From the NCBI GenBank assembly GCA_027061995.1, contig JAMOUT010000002.1, forward strand, positions 1-64,000: a stretch of DNA of 64,000 nt, written 5' to 3'. A program made the translations under genes and the position numbers. Numbering within the stretch: the stretch's first letter is position 1; every line of letters begins with the position of its first letter. This document shows positions 37,886 to 48,242 of this stretch, piece after piece. The notes beneath the pieces were generated by a model. It was not told where the DNA came from and ran no database searches. It saw only the letters and a program-made list of their open reading frames with translations. This DNA is from Candidatus Aminicenantota bacterium. Its GTDB lineage: Bacteria; Acidobacteriota; Aminicenantia; JAMOAD01.

Positions 37886-38938
37886 TTAATAATTCATTGA
37901 AAAAAGATGAAAATTATCTTCATAGCCTCCGATGATATTAAGTGAATTATTAAATATTTTTAAAAACAGGGAATATCCGATAGGTTTGTTATTATATTTA
38001 GGTTGTATTCTTTTTAAGAATTTACCATGCGAGCTGAACTCAAGAATTGTTGTCGGGAATTCATTTTTAGAATCAGCCGTAATAAGATAATATATATTAC
38101 CGTCATTATCAATATCAAAACCACTACAAAATCTTAGTAAATTAATGATACTATCATTTGCAAAATTATCAATCCAATCTTTTTTATATTCCTTAACTCT
38201 TTTCATTAATACATCAATCTCATTTAAACCCTTATTTCTGAGATCTTTCCACAAAATCTCTTTTTTGGTTTTTAAATTATAAACAAATATCAATGGATAA
38301 TAATCAAAGGCTCCGTATAATAGATTACCTTTGACAGCAAATTTAACGGAATTAAATTTAACATAACCCAAATGACTTTTTGTATCCAAAAGTTTTCCTA
38401 TTTTATCCAATTTTTTACCTTTTTCCGAAAAAATCGTTATTAATTTTCTTTTTTTCTCTTTTTTTGTATATCTTACATTTAAAAATAAAATACCGGATTT
38501 TACAAAAACACCGGATATTTCATCCGAATCTTTAATCTTAAAATAATTTACAATATTACCTGCTTTATCTATTTGAAAAATGTGTTTATAATCCTCGTTT
38601 ACGGTATAAAACTTGTCCGAGTCAAATGATAAGATTCGGGGTGTAAAAGATAGGTTATTTTTCGTTTTTAAATCTTTTATCTCTTTAACATATTTTGAAT
38701 CATAAGAGAATCCGAAAATTCTGTTTCTATATGAATCCGAGATATAAATAAAATCCTTTGTTAAAACAACAGAATTATAATTAGGAGATAAATTTGATTG
38801 ATCCCAATATTTAATAATACTTGAAAAATCAAATTTATCTTGCCAAATCTCTTTGTCTTGACTAAAACTAATACTGAATAATATAGTTAATACTGACAAA
38901 AAGACAAAAAATCTAATCGACTTGTTATTGCTTGTCAT
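37886..38938 (-). CDS. Secreted six-bladed beta-propeller-like protein
   Basis: Signal peptide FFVFLSVLTILFSISFSQ; IYISDSYRNRIFGFS, FDIDNDGNIYYL-type repeats. Confidence 0.6.
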   Translation of the reverse strand: MTSNNKSIRFFVFLSVLTILFSISFSQDKEIWQDKFDFSSIIKYWDQSNLSPNYNSVVLTKDFIYISDSYRNRIFGFSYDSKYVKEIKDLKTKNNLSFTPRILSFDSDKFYTVNEDYKHIFQIDKAGNIVNYFKIKDSDEISGVFVKSGILFLNVRYTKKEKKRKLITIFSEKGKKLDKIGKLLDTKSHLGYVKFNSVKFAVKGNLLYGAFDYYPLIFVYNLKTKKEILWKDLRNKGLNEIDVLMKRVKEYKKDWIDNFANDSIINLLRFCSGFDIDNDGNIYYLITADSKNEFPTTILEFSSHGKFLKRIQPKYNNKPIGYSLFLKIFNNSLNIIGGYEDNFHLFSMNY

Positions 38939-38963
38939 TATGATACTCCTAATATTGATATTT

Positions 38964-38986
38964 TAAATTTAGACAGACTAAATTTA
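38964..38986. promoter_or_regulatory. Perfect inverted repeat (operator candidate)
   Basis: TAAATTTAG-acaga-CTAAATTTA, 26 bp upstream of the 37886-38938 start codon. Confidence 0.5.
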
Positions 38987-39106
38987 TCATTATATAATAG
39001 TGTATAACAAATAAAAAAAAAATCAATAGTTTTAACCTATTTTCTTTTATTTTCATGTTTAATTTTCTTCGCTTTTTACATAAATTTAACTGTGTTAAAA
39101 TGAAAA

Positions 39107-40204
39107 ATGAATAGATTTATTATTTTAATTTACTTTTTTATTGTTTTAATTATATACACTCTCATGAATATATTTGTCTATCTGCAAATCTCCAAAATAT
39201 TTAATTTCTCTTATGATGATAAAAAATATTTGCTTATCATTCTAATCATATGTGAATTAAGTTTTATTCTTTGGGAAATAATGAGAAAATTTTATCATTT
39301 GGCAATTTTAAATCTTATTGAATATTTTTATCTTGGTATTATATCAATATCCTTTAGTGTTTTATTAGTATTTTATTTTATAACCGAGTTATTTCCTGAA
39401 AATGTAAGAATGCTGAATATCATATCATTCATTATAATTTTTATTCTAATATTAATCTCAATATATAATGGGTTAAAAATACCTATGGTAAAGAATATTA
39501 ATATCCGCTATGAGAATCTACCTGAAATTCTTGAAAATTTTACGATAGTTCAATTATCAGATCTTCACCTTGGTGATTTTGCTTCAAAAAAAAGGATTAA
39601 CGAAATTATAGATAAAACAAACGAATTAAAGGCTGATATAGTAGTAATCACCGGTGATTTAATTGACAGGGATGTTTGCAAAATAGATAATATATGCACC
39701 CCTTTTTTAGAATTAAAAACAAAATACGGTATTTTTGCAGTATCGGGAAATCATGATATTTATACCGGATATAAATTGTTTTTATCTTGGGCTAAAGATA
39801 ATAATATAAAAGTTTTAGATAATGATTTGATACAATTAAACGATGATTTGGAAATAGCGGGAATAAAGGATAATGAATACAACAGTATTTTTCGTGATAA
39901 TAAAATAAAAAAAATATTTAATAATTTTTCCAATAAAAAATTCACGATATTTTTGTCTCACAGACCTACAAATTTTAAAATTGTCTCAGAAAACGGGGTA
40001 AATTTACAATTGAGCGGGCATACTCACAAAGGACAAATTCCTCCGATCAATATACTTATATATCTGCTTTATAAATATCCTTACGGTTTATACAAGCTGA
40101 ATAATTCATATATTTATACAACTTCAGGAACCGAAACTTGGGGACCTCCCATGAGACTTTTTTCTCGGAATGAAATTGTTAAAATAATATTACAAAAAGG
40201 GTGA
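39107..40204 (+). CDS. Membrane-anchored metallophosphoesterase (YkuE-like)
   Basis: N-terminal TM helices; VQLSDLHLGDF, VITGDLIDRD, VSGNHDIY, LSGHTHKGQI. Confidence 0.92.
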   Translation: MNRFIILIYFFIVLIIYTLMNIFVYLQISKIFNFSYDDKKYLLIILIICELSFILWEIMRKFYHLAILNLIEYFYLGIISISFSVLLVFYFITELFPENVRMLNIISFIIIFILILISIYNGLKIPMVKNINIRYENLPEILENFTIVQLSDLHLGDFASKKRINEIIDKTNELKADIVVITGDLIDRDVCKIDNICTPFLELKTKYGIFAVSGNHDIYTGYKLFLSWAKDNNIKVLDNDLIQLNDDLEIAGIKDNEYNSIFRDNKIKKIFNNFSNKKFTIFLSHRPTNFKIVSENGVNLQLSGHTHKGQIPPINILIYLLYKYPYGLYKLNNSYIYTTSGTETWGPPMRLFSRNEIVKIILQKG

Positions 40205-40209
40205 GAATC

Positions 40210-40416
40210 ATGAAAATAAAAATATTCGGATTGGAAAAACGGAAAAGTGACGGAGTTGCCCCTGTGTTGTCTCATATTATTGCCGGAAATTCTGTTAAAA
40301 AATTAAAATATGTTGATAAAGATATCGGGATAAGATATATCTTTCTTTTGTTAATACACATAGAGAATAAACCTTATATGATTTTATTAATAAAACTTGA
40401 TATAATTAAAAAATGA
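40210..40416 (+). CDS. Small uncharacterised protein, translationally coupled to NtrB-like kinase
   Basis: MKIKIFGLEKRKSDGVAP...; stop overlaps next start as ATGA. Confidence 0.5.
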   Translation: MKIKIFGLEKRKSDGVAPVLSHIIAGNSVKKLKYVDKDIGIRYIFLLLIHIENKPYMILLIKLDIIKK

Positions 40417-41591
40417 ATGATAAAAGCGAGGAATTAAAACTTTTAAAAGAGGCTTTTAACAAATTTGTCAAAGCTTCGGATGAATTAAAATCATCATACA
40501 TATCATTAAAAGAGAGAGCGATAAAACTTGAAAATGAGCTGAAAATCGTAAATAATAAACTTAAAATCAGCCTTGAAGAAAAGGAATATCTATACTCATA
40601 TCTTAAAAATATTATAGAAAGTATAAATGTAGCGATTATTATTGTTGATAATTCAAACAAAATTTCCCTATATAATAAATCGGCAAAACAGCTTTTCCCT
40701 AAGATCAAAAAAGGGATTGCAGAAAAATGCTTATTAAAAACAAAATTTTCAGATATATTTAAAACATCAATAGAAAATAACAAAGAGTTTGAGAAAGAAG
40801 TGAAAACAGATGATTCCGAATATTATCTTTTCTCTTTCGGAAAATTAAAGAATAAAAAACAACGGATTGGTAAATTTTTCATGATAAAAGATATAAGTTT
40901 TATAAAAAAACTTGAAGCCGAGGTCGGGAGAAATACAAGACTTAAAGCTATGGGAGAGATGGCTGCCGAACTTTCGCATGAGATAAGAAATCCTCTCGGA
41001 TCAATTGAGCTTTATGCCTCAATGCTTGAAGAAGATTTAAAAAAAATGAACTATGACACTAATTATCTCTCTTTTATAAGAGAGGAGATAAAAAAACTTA
41101 ATTCTCTCGTTTCAAACATACTTCTTTTCACAAGAGAACTCAAACCCAATAAAAGAATGGTAAATCTCGAAATATTTTTTAATAATATAAAAAATTTCAT
41201 AAAACCCATGATAGAAACGGAAGGGATTAATTTTAGGTTAAATATAAATGAAAAACAGGCTTTTTTGGATTCCGATCTTTTTGAAAGGGTATTTTTGAAT
41301 CTCATCTTAAATTCAATAAATGCTCTGTCAGAAGTGAAAAATCCCAAAATAGAAATAAGCAGTTTAAAAGAAGAAAACGGTTGCGTTTTTATTGTCGAAG
41401 ATAATGGAACGGGTATTAAAAAAGAGTTAATTGATAAAATATTTAATCCGTTTTTCACTACAAAAGCGAAGGGCAGCGGTTTGGGACTCAGTGTTATATA
41501 CAGAATAGTCCAAGCTCACGGGGGTGATATAACCATTGAAAGCAAAGAGAAAAAGTTTACAAGAGTTATAATCGGATTAAAGGAGGTGTAA
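40413..41591 (+). CDS. PAS-containing NtrB/AtoS-like sensor histidine kinase
   Basis: MAAELSHEIRNPLGSIELYASML, N box NLILNSINAL, GLGLSVIYRIVQAHGG. Confidence 0.93.
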   Translation: MNDKSEELKLLKEAFNKFVKASDELKSSYISLKERAIKLENELKIVNNKLKISLEEKEYLYSYLKNIIESINVAIIIVDNSNKISLYNKSAKQLFPKIKKGIAEKCLLKTKFSDIFKTSIENNKEFEKEVKTDDSEYYLFSFGKLKNKKQRIGKFFMIKDISFIKKLEAEVGRNTRLKAMGEMAAELSHEIRNPLGSIELYASMLEEDLKKMNYDTNYLSFIREEIKKLNSLVSNILLFTRELKPNKRMVNLEIFFNNIKNFIKPMIETEGINFRLNINEKQAFLDSDLFERVFLNLILNSINALSEVKNPKIEISSLKEENGCVFIVEDNGTGIKKELIDKIFNPFFTTKAKGSGLGLSVIYRIVQAHGGDITIESKEKKFTRVIIGLKEV

Positions 41592-41592
41592 G

Positions 41593-42918
41593 ATGATTAA
41601 AGATATTCTGATAGTTGATGATGAAATAAATATGGCAAAAGCCATGGGGGAAGCTTTGAAAAGAGTTAATTTTGTCGTTGATATTGTATATTCGGCGGAA
41701 GAAGCCTTGAATAATTTTGAGAAAAACATATATAAAATGGTTGTAAGTGATGTTAGGATGGATAATATAAACGGAAAAGAGCTTTTAAAAAAAATAAAAA
41801 GAATATCACCAAAAACAATTGTAATCCTTGTATCGGCTTACGGAACAATAGAAGATGCGGTTGAAATAATGAAAGAGGGAGCATCCGATTTTATTGTAAA
41901 ACCATTTTCAGCTGAAGAATTGCAAAAAAAAGTTAAGACTTATTTTCCTTCCGATTTCAGAATCCTTAAATTCAATGAGATTATTTATAAAAGCCAAAAA
42001 ATGGGAAAAATCATAAAAATCGGCGAAAAAGCGGCAAAAACCTCGGCTCCTGTTCTGATTCAAGGTGAAAGCGGAACGGGGAAAGAACTTTTGGCTAAAA
42101 AAATTCACAAAAACAGTAATAGAAAGGATTTTCCATATATTGCGATAAATTGTGCAGCCATTCCTGAAAATCTTCTTGAATCAGAATTATTCGGTTATGA
42201 AAAAGGGGCTTTTACGGGAGCTACAAATTCAAAACCAGGTAAATTCGAACTTGCCCACAAAGGGACACTTGTTCTTGATGAGATAAGTGAACTTCACCCT
42301 ACCCTACAATCAAAATTATTAAGAGTTTTACAGGAAAAAGAGGTTGACAGACTCGGTGGTGTCAAACCCATTCCGGTCGATATCAGATTAATATCGATAA
42401 CAAACAAGGATATAGAATCTCTTGTTAAAAAAGGGGATTTTAGAGAAGATCTATATTTTAGAATAAATGTGGTTCCCATAAGGATTCCCCCTTTAAGAGA
42501 GAGAAAAGAGGATTTAACCTATCTTTCTAACTATTTTCTGAATGTTTTCAGAGAGGAAGCCGGGAAAAAAGCTCTTAAAATATCAAAAAGCACAATGGAT
42601 TTAATTATGAATTACAATTGGCCGGGAAATGTCAGAGAACTCCAAAATGTGATTCAAAGGGCTGTAATATTTGCGGAAGGGGATAAAATAGAACCTTCCG
42701 ATCTTTTTCTGACAGAATCAAAACTTAATTTGGAACTTCCCGATGAACTAATGAGTCTTCAGGAGATGGAAAAAAAGATGATTATATATTCTCTTAAAAA
42801 AACAAACGGTAATAGAAAAAATACGGCTGAAATTCTCGGAATTTCCGAAAGAACACTAAGAAATAAAATCAAAGAATACGAGTTAACTGTAAAAGATATA
42901 GTGTCCGGGAATTATTAA
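41593..42918 (+). CDS. Sigma-54-dependent response regulator (NtrC family)
   Basis: Receiver MVVSDVRMDNING; GESGTGKELLAK, GAFTGA loop, Fis-type HTH NRKNTAEILGISERTLRNKIKEY. Confidence 0.95.
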   Translation: MIKDILIVDDEINMAKAMGEALKRVNFVVDIVYSAEEALNNFEKNIYKMVVSDVRMDNINGKELLKKIKRISPKTIVILVSAYGTIEDAVEIMKEGASDFIVKPFSAEELQKKVKTYFPSDFRILKFNEIIYKSQKMGKIIKIGEKAAKTSAPVLIQGESGTGKELLAKKIHKNSNRKDFPYIAINCAAIPENLLESELFGYEKGAFTGATNSKPGKFELAHKGTLVLDEISELHPTLQSKLLRVLQEKEVDRLGGVKPIPVDIRLISITNKDIESLVKKGDFREDLYFRINVVPIRIPPLRERKEDLTYLSNYFLNVFREEAGKKALKISKSTMDLIMNYNWPGNVRELQNVIQRAVIFAEGDKIEPSDLFLTESKLNLELPDELMSLQEMEKKMIIYSLKKTNGNRKNTAEILGISERTLRNKIKEYELTVKDIVSGNY

Positions 42919-43280
42919 CTGATAAAATTCCGTAAATCCATAAACTTGATTAAAATCTTAAGGCGGTAACTTGAAATTTCTTCTTTACTTTTCACGATTG
43001 TTATTATAAATTCTATTCCCTGTTAATTATAAATTCGGGCGTAAAATTCTCTCGTTATGCTCGCTTCTTCTTTCTCAATTCTAAATTCAAATGACTGAAA
43101 CAAGGACTTAGGTTTTATATTTTTTTTAAATATTAATCATATTTCCATCGAAAATTATTTATCAAATAATAATGAATTATCATTAATATAAAAAAATTCC
43201 ACCTTGTCTTTTAAACTATTTTAATGTTTTTAATATTTACATACGGAAATAAAGTTAATAAAGAATAATAGTAATCATAT

Positions 43281-43709
43281 TTATAATTTTTTGTTTTTCT
43301 TGGAATAATTAATTAAATCAAGGATTAGTTTAACCTCACCCTCGGGAATATCAAGCCCTTTTGATATCTCCTCTACGGATAACCCTTGATTATAAAGGAG
43401 AAGGACTTTTTTTGTTTTCTCATAATCAGGTTTTTCTATATGAAGCTTTTTCTCCTCTTCCAACAATTTTTTATAGGATTTTTCCATTTTTTTAATCAAT
43501 TCTTTTGATTTTTTTTCATTCAGACTCAAATCCGAAATAAATTTATCACTCCATTTTTTTGCTTCTTCAATCAATTTTTTAAACTCATCCTTTGATTTTG
43601 TTACTATATTTTTGAATTTTCCGAGTGAGTTCGTTCTTATGATTAAATATATAAAAATGGAAAAAAATACAATATCAATAATTATTTGAATAATAATAAA
43701 AGTTCTCAT
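43281..43709 (-). CDS. DUF2802/DUF6115-like membrane coiled-coil/HTH protein
   Basis: N-terminal TM, coiled coil, C-terminal VLLLYNQGLSVEEISKGLDIPEGEVKLILDL; last gene of the flagellar operon. Confidence 0.7.
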   Translation of the reverse strand: MRTFIIIQIIIDIVFFSIFIYLIIRTNSLGKFKNIVTKSKDEFKKLIEEAKKWSDKFISDLSLNEKKSKELIKKMEKSYKKLLEEEKKLHIEKPDYEKTKKVLLLYNQGLSVEEISKGLDIPEGEVKLILDLINYSKKNKKL

Positions 43710-43716
43710 TAATAAA

Positions 43717-44814
43717 CTAACCCCGAACTATTTTATCAAGTGTTGAAGCAATATCTTTAATATCTAAAATATAGTCTGCTATTCCCGCATCAACAACAGC
43801 TTTAGGCATACCGTAAACAACACAACTCGCTTCATTCTGAGCTATGATTACCGCCTTGTTTTTCCTTTTTATTTCGACAAAACCATCTTTTCCGTCACTT
43901 CCCATTCCCGTTAACATCACACCGATAACCTGACCTTTGTATGTTTCCGAAACAGATTTTGCCATAACAGATACCGATGGTTTATATATGGCATTTTTCG
44001 GTTCTTCCGATATTATCACTTCAGGTAAACCTACTGAATATCTTTTAAGATACATGTGTTTTCCGCCGGGAGTAATTAAAACAGTCCCTTTTTCCACCTT
44101 ATCCCCCGTAGTAGCTTCTTTTACCGTTATTTTCGATAATCTGTTCATTCTTTCTGCGAATGTTCCGGTAAATGCCGCTGGCATATGTTGTGAAATAATT
44201 ATTCCCGAGGGGAAATCCTCCGGAAGCTTTGGTAAAATATTATTTAATGCATTAGGTCCTCCCGTGGATGAACCGAGAACAACCAATTCTATAGGTTCCT
44301 TGACCTCTGTTTTATCAACAACCATTGTCTTTTGAGGTTTTACCTCTTTCTTTTCCAATGGTTTATTTTCTCTCCTTCTCTTTCCTAAGAAAGGAAATCC
44401 GTAAATTCTTTTTTTCCTTGCTATATTTTCTATCTTCGGAATTAAATCATCTTTAATCGCTTTAATATTAGCATTAAAATCTTTCATCTGTTTCGGAAAA
44501 AATTCCACCGCCCCCTTTTCCAAAGCTTCAAATGTAATCTCCGCATCCTCTGTTGTAAGAGAGCTCACCATAATCACAGGAGTGGGATTTTCTTTCATAA
44601 TTTTCTCAAGTGCTGTCAAACCATCCATAACAGGCATATTTATATCAAGAGTTATAACATCGGGTTTTAATTCTCCCGCCATTTCAACAGCTTCACTTCC
44701 GTTTTTCCCTTCACCTATAACTTCTATTTTGCCACTGTCATTTAATATCTTACTCATGATTTTTCTCATGAAGCCCGAGTCATCAACTATTAAAACCTTA
44801 ACTTTATCAACCAT
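43717..44814 (-). CDS. cheB: Chemotaxis response regulator protein-glutamate methylesterase
   Basis: Receiver LDINMPVMDG; LGSSTGGPNAL, ISQHMPAAFTGTFAERM, GMGSDGKDG. Confidence 0.95.
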   Translation of the reverse strand: MVDKVKVLIVDDSGFMRKIMSKILNDSGKIEVIGEGKNGSEAVEMAGELKPDVITLDINMPVMDGLTALEKIMKENPTPVIMVSSLTTEDAEITFEALEKGAVEFFPKQMKDFNANIKAIKDDLIPKIENIARKKRIYGFPFLGKRRRENKPLEKKEVKPQKTMVVDKTEVKEPIELVVLGSSTGGPNALNNILPKLPEDFPSGIIISQHMPAAFTGTFAERMNRLSKITVKEATTGDKVEKGTVLITPGGKHMYLKRYSVGLPEVIISEEPKNAIYKPSVSVMAKSVSETYKGQVIGVMLTGMGSDGKDGFVEIKRKNKAVIIAQNEASCVVYGMPKAVVDAGIADYILDIKDIASTLDKIVRG

Positions 44815-45691
44815 TCTTCCCCTCCGACGCAATATTAAGAATCTCCTCTATTCTCTCTTTTAAATCCATCATTTCAAAAGTAAAATATTCCTCATCTATT
44901 TCGGTCAATTTTCTGTTTTTTTCACACATAATTTTCCAAAACCTATTTTCTTTTACTATTAGAGGTTTATATTCCCACGGGAAATTGTATCCTATCTGTT
45001 TTGAAAAAAGATTTGAAAAACCCACTACTGCAACAATAAGCCTGTTTTTCATATCATTATCTAAATCATGATGATACCTTATAGCTTCCTGTATATTCAA
45101 AGGCATCACCCATTTTTTTGCAACTTCATACCCGAATTCACTATGATTTAATCCGAAAACCTCTTTCTCAATCTCTACATAATCTCTCTCCTCTTTTGTA
45201 GCCAATGATACTACTTTATTATATTCATCGGGAAAAAACTGATTCATTAATATTTTACCTACATCATGTAATAATGCGGCCGTATAAACCTCCTCCGGAT
45301 TTACTAATTTAAATTTTTTGGCAAGATATTTTGCGATACATGCGGTTGCCGTTGAATGATGCCAAAAAAGAATTCTGTCAAAAGATTTTCCCCCCACTTC
45401 CAAAGGAAACATCTTTATTATACACATGGATATAACAACATTTTTTATGGTATCCATCCCGAGTAATGAAACAGCTTGCCCTATGGTTTTAATCTCCAAA
45501 CCACGATTATAATAAGGGGAATTAGATAGCTTGAGAATTTTCGTTGCCAAAATAGGATCTTTTTCTATAAAAACACCAATCCCTTTGATGGATACTTTTG
45601 GATTTTGAACAAGCTTTAAAAATTCTATAGCTCCCTTCGGGAAGGCAGGGACATCTTTTAATTTTTCTAATAATACTCTTATTTTATCCAT
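44807..45691 (-). CDS. HDOD domain protein
   Basis: KLSNSPYYNRGLEIKTIGQAVSLLGMDTIKN, AALLHDVGKILMNQF. Confidence 0.92.
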   Translation of the reverse strand: MDKIRVLLEKLKDVPAFPKGAIEFLKLVQNPKVSIKGIGVFIEKDPILATKILKLSNSPYYNRGLEIKTIGQAVSLLGMDTIKNVVISMCIIKMFPLEVGGKSFDRILFWHHSTATACIAKYLAKKFKLVNPEEVYTAALLHDVGKILMNQFFPDEYNKVVSLATKEERDYVEIEKEVFGLNHSEFGYEVAKKWVMPLNIQEAIRYHHDLDNDMKNRLIVAVVGFSNLFSKQIGYNFPWEYKPLIVKENRFWKIMCEKNRKLTEIDEEYFTFEMMDLKERIEEILNIASEGKNG

Positions 45692-46521
45692 TAAAAAACT
45701 TCCATCTCTTCCTTTATTTTATCGATATTTTCATCGTTTATCCGTATTAACTGATCTTTTGATATATTAAGAATATTAAGTGCCGGTGTCTCAGGTGAGA
45801 TATCAAAATTCTTATAAAAGCCGAATCCATTATAATTACTTAATTTATCAGCAAGATTAACTACAGCTGTTTCCTGAATGAATTCCGAAGCAAGGGGGGG
45901 ATTATGATGATAAAATACAACATTTTTTAATCTTTCACCAAGATTCCATTCCTGAACCAAAAATAATCCAACAGCAGCGTGAGTAAACCCGAGAACCTTT
46001 TTCTCTATCTCTTCAAAACTAATTCCCGTCATCATAACCTCGTCCATAATAGGTTTATATGTATCGGGAATGTTTTTATTTAAAACAACTTTTCCTATAT
46101 CATGTAAAAGACCTGCTACAAACATCTCTTCTGCATTATATATATTCAGTTTTTCGGTAATTATCTTTGATATTAATGCCACTGACACAGAATGTCTCCA
46201 AAGAAGGATATCGTATTTGTCTCCCTTCTGCATAAATTTTTTAGTGGAAAGCGCTATTATTAATGACTTAAGATTTACAAATCCGAGATAATTTACAGCT
46301 TGTCTGATTGAGATAACCTCTTTTCTTAAACCATAATACGGAGAATTAACTATTTTCAATATATCAACCGTAAGAGCCTGCTCCATTTTTATTAATTCAA
46401 CAAGATCACCGACTTTTGTATCGGGATTATTAAGCATTTGTATTAATTTGATGGAAATTTGTGGCAATGGAGGCAAAGAGCCTATGGTTTTAATTATGTC
46501 TTTTATATCAATTTCAATCAT
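45691..46521 (-). CDS. HDOD domain protein
   Basis: KIVNSPYYGLRKEVISIRQAVNYLGFVNLKSL, AGLLHDIGKVVLNK. Start set at MIEIDIKD. Confidence 0.92.
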   Translation of the reverse strand: MIEIDIKDIIKTIGSLPPLPQISIKLIQMLNNPDTKVGDLVELIKMEQALTVDILKIVNSPYYGLRKEVISIRQAVNYLGFVNLKSLIIALSTKKFMQKGDKYDILLWRHSVSVALISKIITEKLNIYNAEEMFVAGLLHDIGKVVLNKNIPDTYKPIMDEVMMTGISFEEIEKKVLGFTHAAVGLFLVQEWNLGERLKNVVFYHHNPPLASEFIQETAVVNLADKLSNYNGFGFYKNFDISPETPALNILNISKDQLIRINDENIDKIKEEMEVF

Positions 46522-47338
46522 TTTTTTTCTCCTCCTTTTTATAAAATATAACTTGCGGATAATGAACAATCTTAAATTTATTATTAACAGAAAATATGGA
46601 TTCGCTTTTACCCAGCATTAGTATTCCATTGTTTGAAAGTCCGTTATAATATATATCAAGAGCTTTTTTCTTGCTTTCGCTGTCAAAATAAATCAGAACA
46701 TTTCTACTTAGTATTAATTCACTATCTTCAATCAATCCCTTAAATTGTTCATCTAATATATTCATCTTATAAAATTTTAACATATTTTTTATCTCACTTG
46801 CAATAATATAATGATTATTTTCCTTATTAAAATATTTATCTATTATATTCTTTGGAGTTACTCTTAATGAAAACTCTCTGTATTCCCCTTTTTTCGCTCT
46901 ATCTATCATGGAAGAATCAATATCTATACCTATTATCTCTATTCTATTATTAATATAAGGATATTTCTCTTTAATTAATATTGCAAGAGAGTAAGGTTCT
47001 TCGCCCGAAGAACATGCAGAGGAGATTATTTTTATATTTTGCTTATCCTTTATTTGTTTAGAGAAAATTTTATCCAAATATGTTTCCAAATAATTTAACT
47101 CCCTGAAAAAATATGTTTCATTAATGGTCATCTCATTCAAAAGATTCTGAAACTCTTCTCTATCCCTGTTAATCAGATTGAAATAATTTTCAATATTATT
47201 ATTTTTAATATATTCCATTCTTTTTAATAACTTTATTTTTAGAAATTCAAATCGAGATTCCCCGAAATACAAACCACTTCTTTCATATAATATTTTATGA
47301 AATTTCTTTAAATCACTGTAATCTACATTATGTATCAA
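46514..47338 (-). CDS. cheR: Chemotaxis protein methyltransferase
   Basis: INETYFFRELNYLETYLDKIF, IISSACSSGEEPYSLAILI, LILSRNVLIYFD. Confidence 0.95.
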   Translation of the reverse strand: MIHNVDYSDLKKFHKILYERSGLYFGESRFEFLKIKLLKRMEYIKNNNIENYFNLINRDREEFQNLLNEMTINETYFFRELNYLETYLDKIFSKQIKDKQNIKIISSACSSGEEPYSLAILIKEKYPYINNRIEIIGIDIDSSMIDRAKKGEYREFSLRVTPKNIIDKYFNKENNHYIIASEIKNMLKFYKMNILDEQFKGLIEDSELILSRNVLIYFDSESKKKALDIYYNGLSNNGILMLGKSESIFSVNNKFKIVHYPQVIFYKKEEKKND

Positions 47339-47357
47339 TACTCTTTAACCTCTCCTT

Positions 47358-48242
47358 TTATCCTAATGATTTGATTCTTTCCTCCTTGCTCACTATTTCG
47401 GTTATTCTTAATGCAAAATTAGATTCTACCACAACTACCTCCCCTCTTGCAATAAGTTTGTTATTTACCAAAAGTTCGACAGGCTCATCAACGATTTTAT
47501 CAAGTTGAATTATAGAGCCTATCCCGAGCTTTAATATGTTTTTCAGATACATTGAAGTTTTTCCTATTCTAACTATTATCGGAAGATCAACATCAAAAAG
47601 CATGCTCAGCTTTGAGTCCATGGATTCTCCTGAAAAATTAGTTTGTTTTGAAACAGAACTTTTTTTGCTCGGTGAGACTGATGAAGAAGAGTTGTTTTTC
47701 TCTTTCCCTTCCAAATATAGCATAATCTCCGGAGACAAAACAAAGACGAATTTTCCCTTTTTCTGTTCAATATCAATACTACTATCAATAAAGAATATAT
47801 CATCCGACTTAATTGTATCATAAATTTCACCGACATCAAGCTCTTTTATATTCGCTTGATTAAAACCGAAAGATTTTCCCGATGCCTCTTTTAAACCGAG
47901 GGCTAATGAACTTGATACCTGATTCATTGTTTCACTTAAAGCGTCTATATCTTCATCATTAATCTCGTCTTTTTCCTCTTCAACACCAACCATTAAATTA
48001 GCAATTAATCCTGCCAATTTTTTGTCAAAAAGCAAATATACTCTTCCTTTACTCTCTTTTTGTTCAATTTCAGCCAATACAATTTTTCGATTTTCTGTAA
48101 ATTTGTTTACTACAATATCTTTTGTAGCCTCTTCAAATTCACCAACTTCAACTTTAATCTCTTTTCCGAGAAGCATAGTTAAAACCGAAACAATAGATTC
48201 TTTTAAGTTTTGTTTTAAATAATTGTTTATGGCTTCATTCAT
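47358..48242 (-). CDS. fliY: FliY-type flagellar switch protein (CheC-like + SpoA)
   Basis: CheC-like ALSETMNQ motif; C-terminal SpoA domain LSMLFDVDLPIIVRIGKTSMYLKNILKLGIGSIIQLDK. Confidence 0.88.
   Translation of the reverse strand: MNEAINNYLKQNLKESIVSVLTMLLGKEIKVEVGEFEEATKDIVVNKFTENRKIVLAEIEQKESKGRVYLLFDKKLAGLIANLMVGVEEEKDEINDEDIDALSETMNQVSSSLALGLKEASGKSFGFNQANIKELDVGEIYDTIKSDDIFFIDSSIDIEQKKGKFVFVLSPEIMLYLEGKEKNNSSSSVSPSKKSSVSKQTNFSGESMDSKLSMLFDVDLPIIVRIGKTSMYLKNILKLGIGSIIQLDKIVDEPVELLVNNKLIARGEVVVVESNFALRITEIVSKEERIKSLG

Noticed and set aside
42919-43280. Possible ncRNA or pseudogene between ntrC-like gene and flagellar operon
   Set aside because: Minus strand reads short peptide-like stretches (FQSFEFRIEKEEASITREFYARIYN*), but this is a typical spurious intergenic pattern; no conserved family or strong structure visible.
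47358-48242. FliY treated as a duplicated FliN
   Set aside because: It has a CheC-like N-terminal domain with ExxN motif, so it is FliY-type rather than a simple fliN duplicate.
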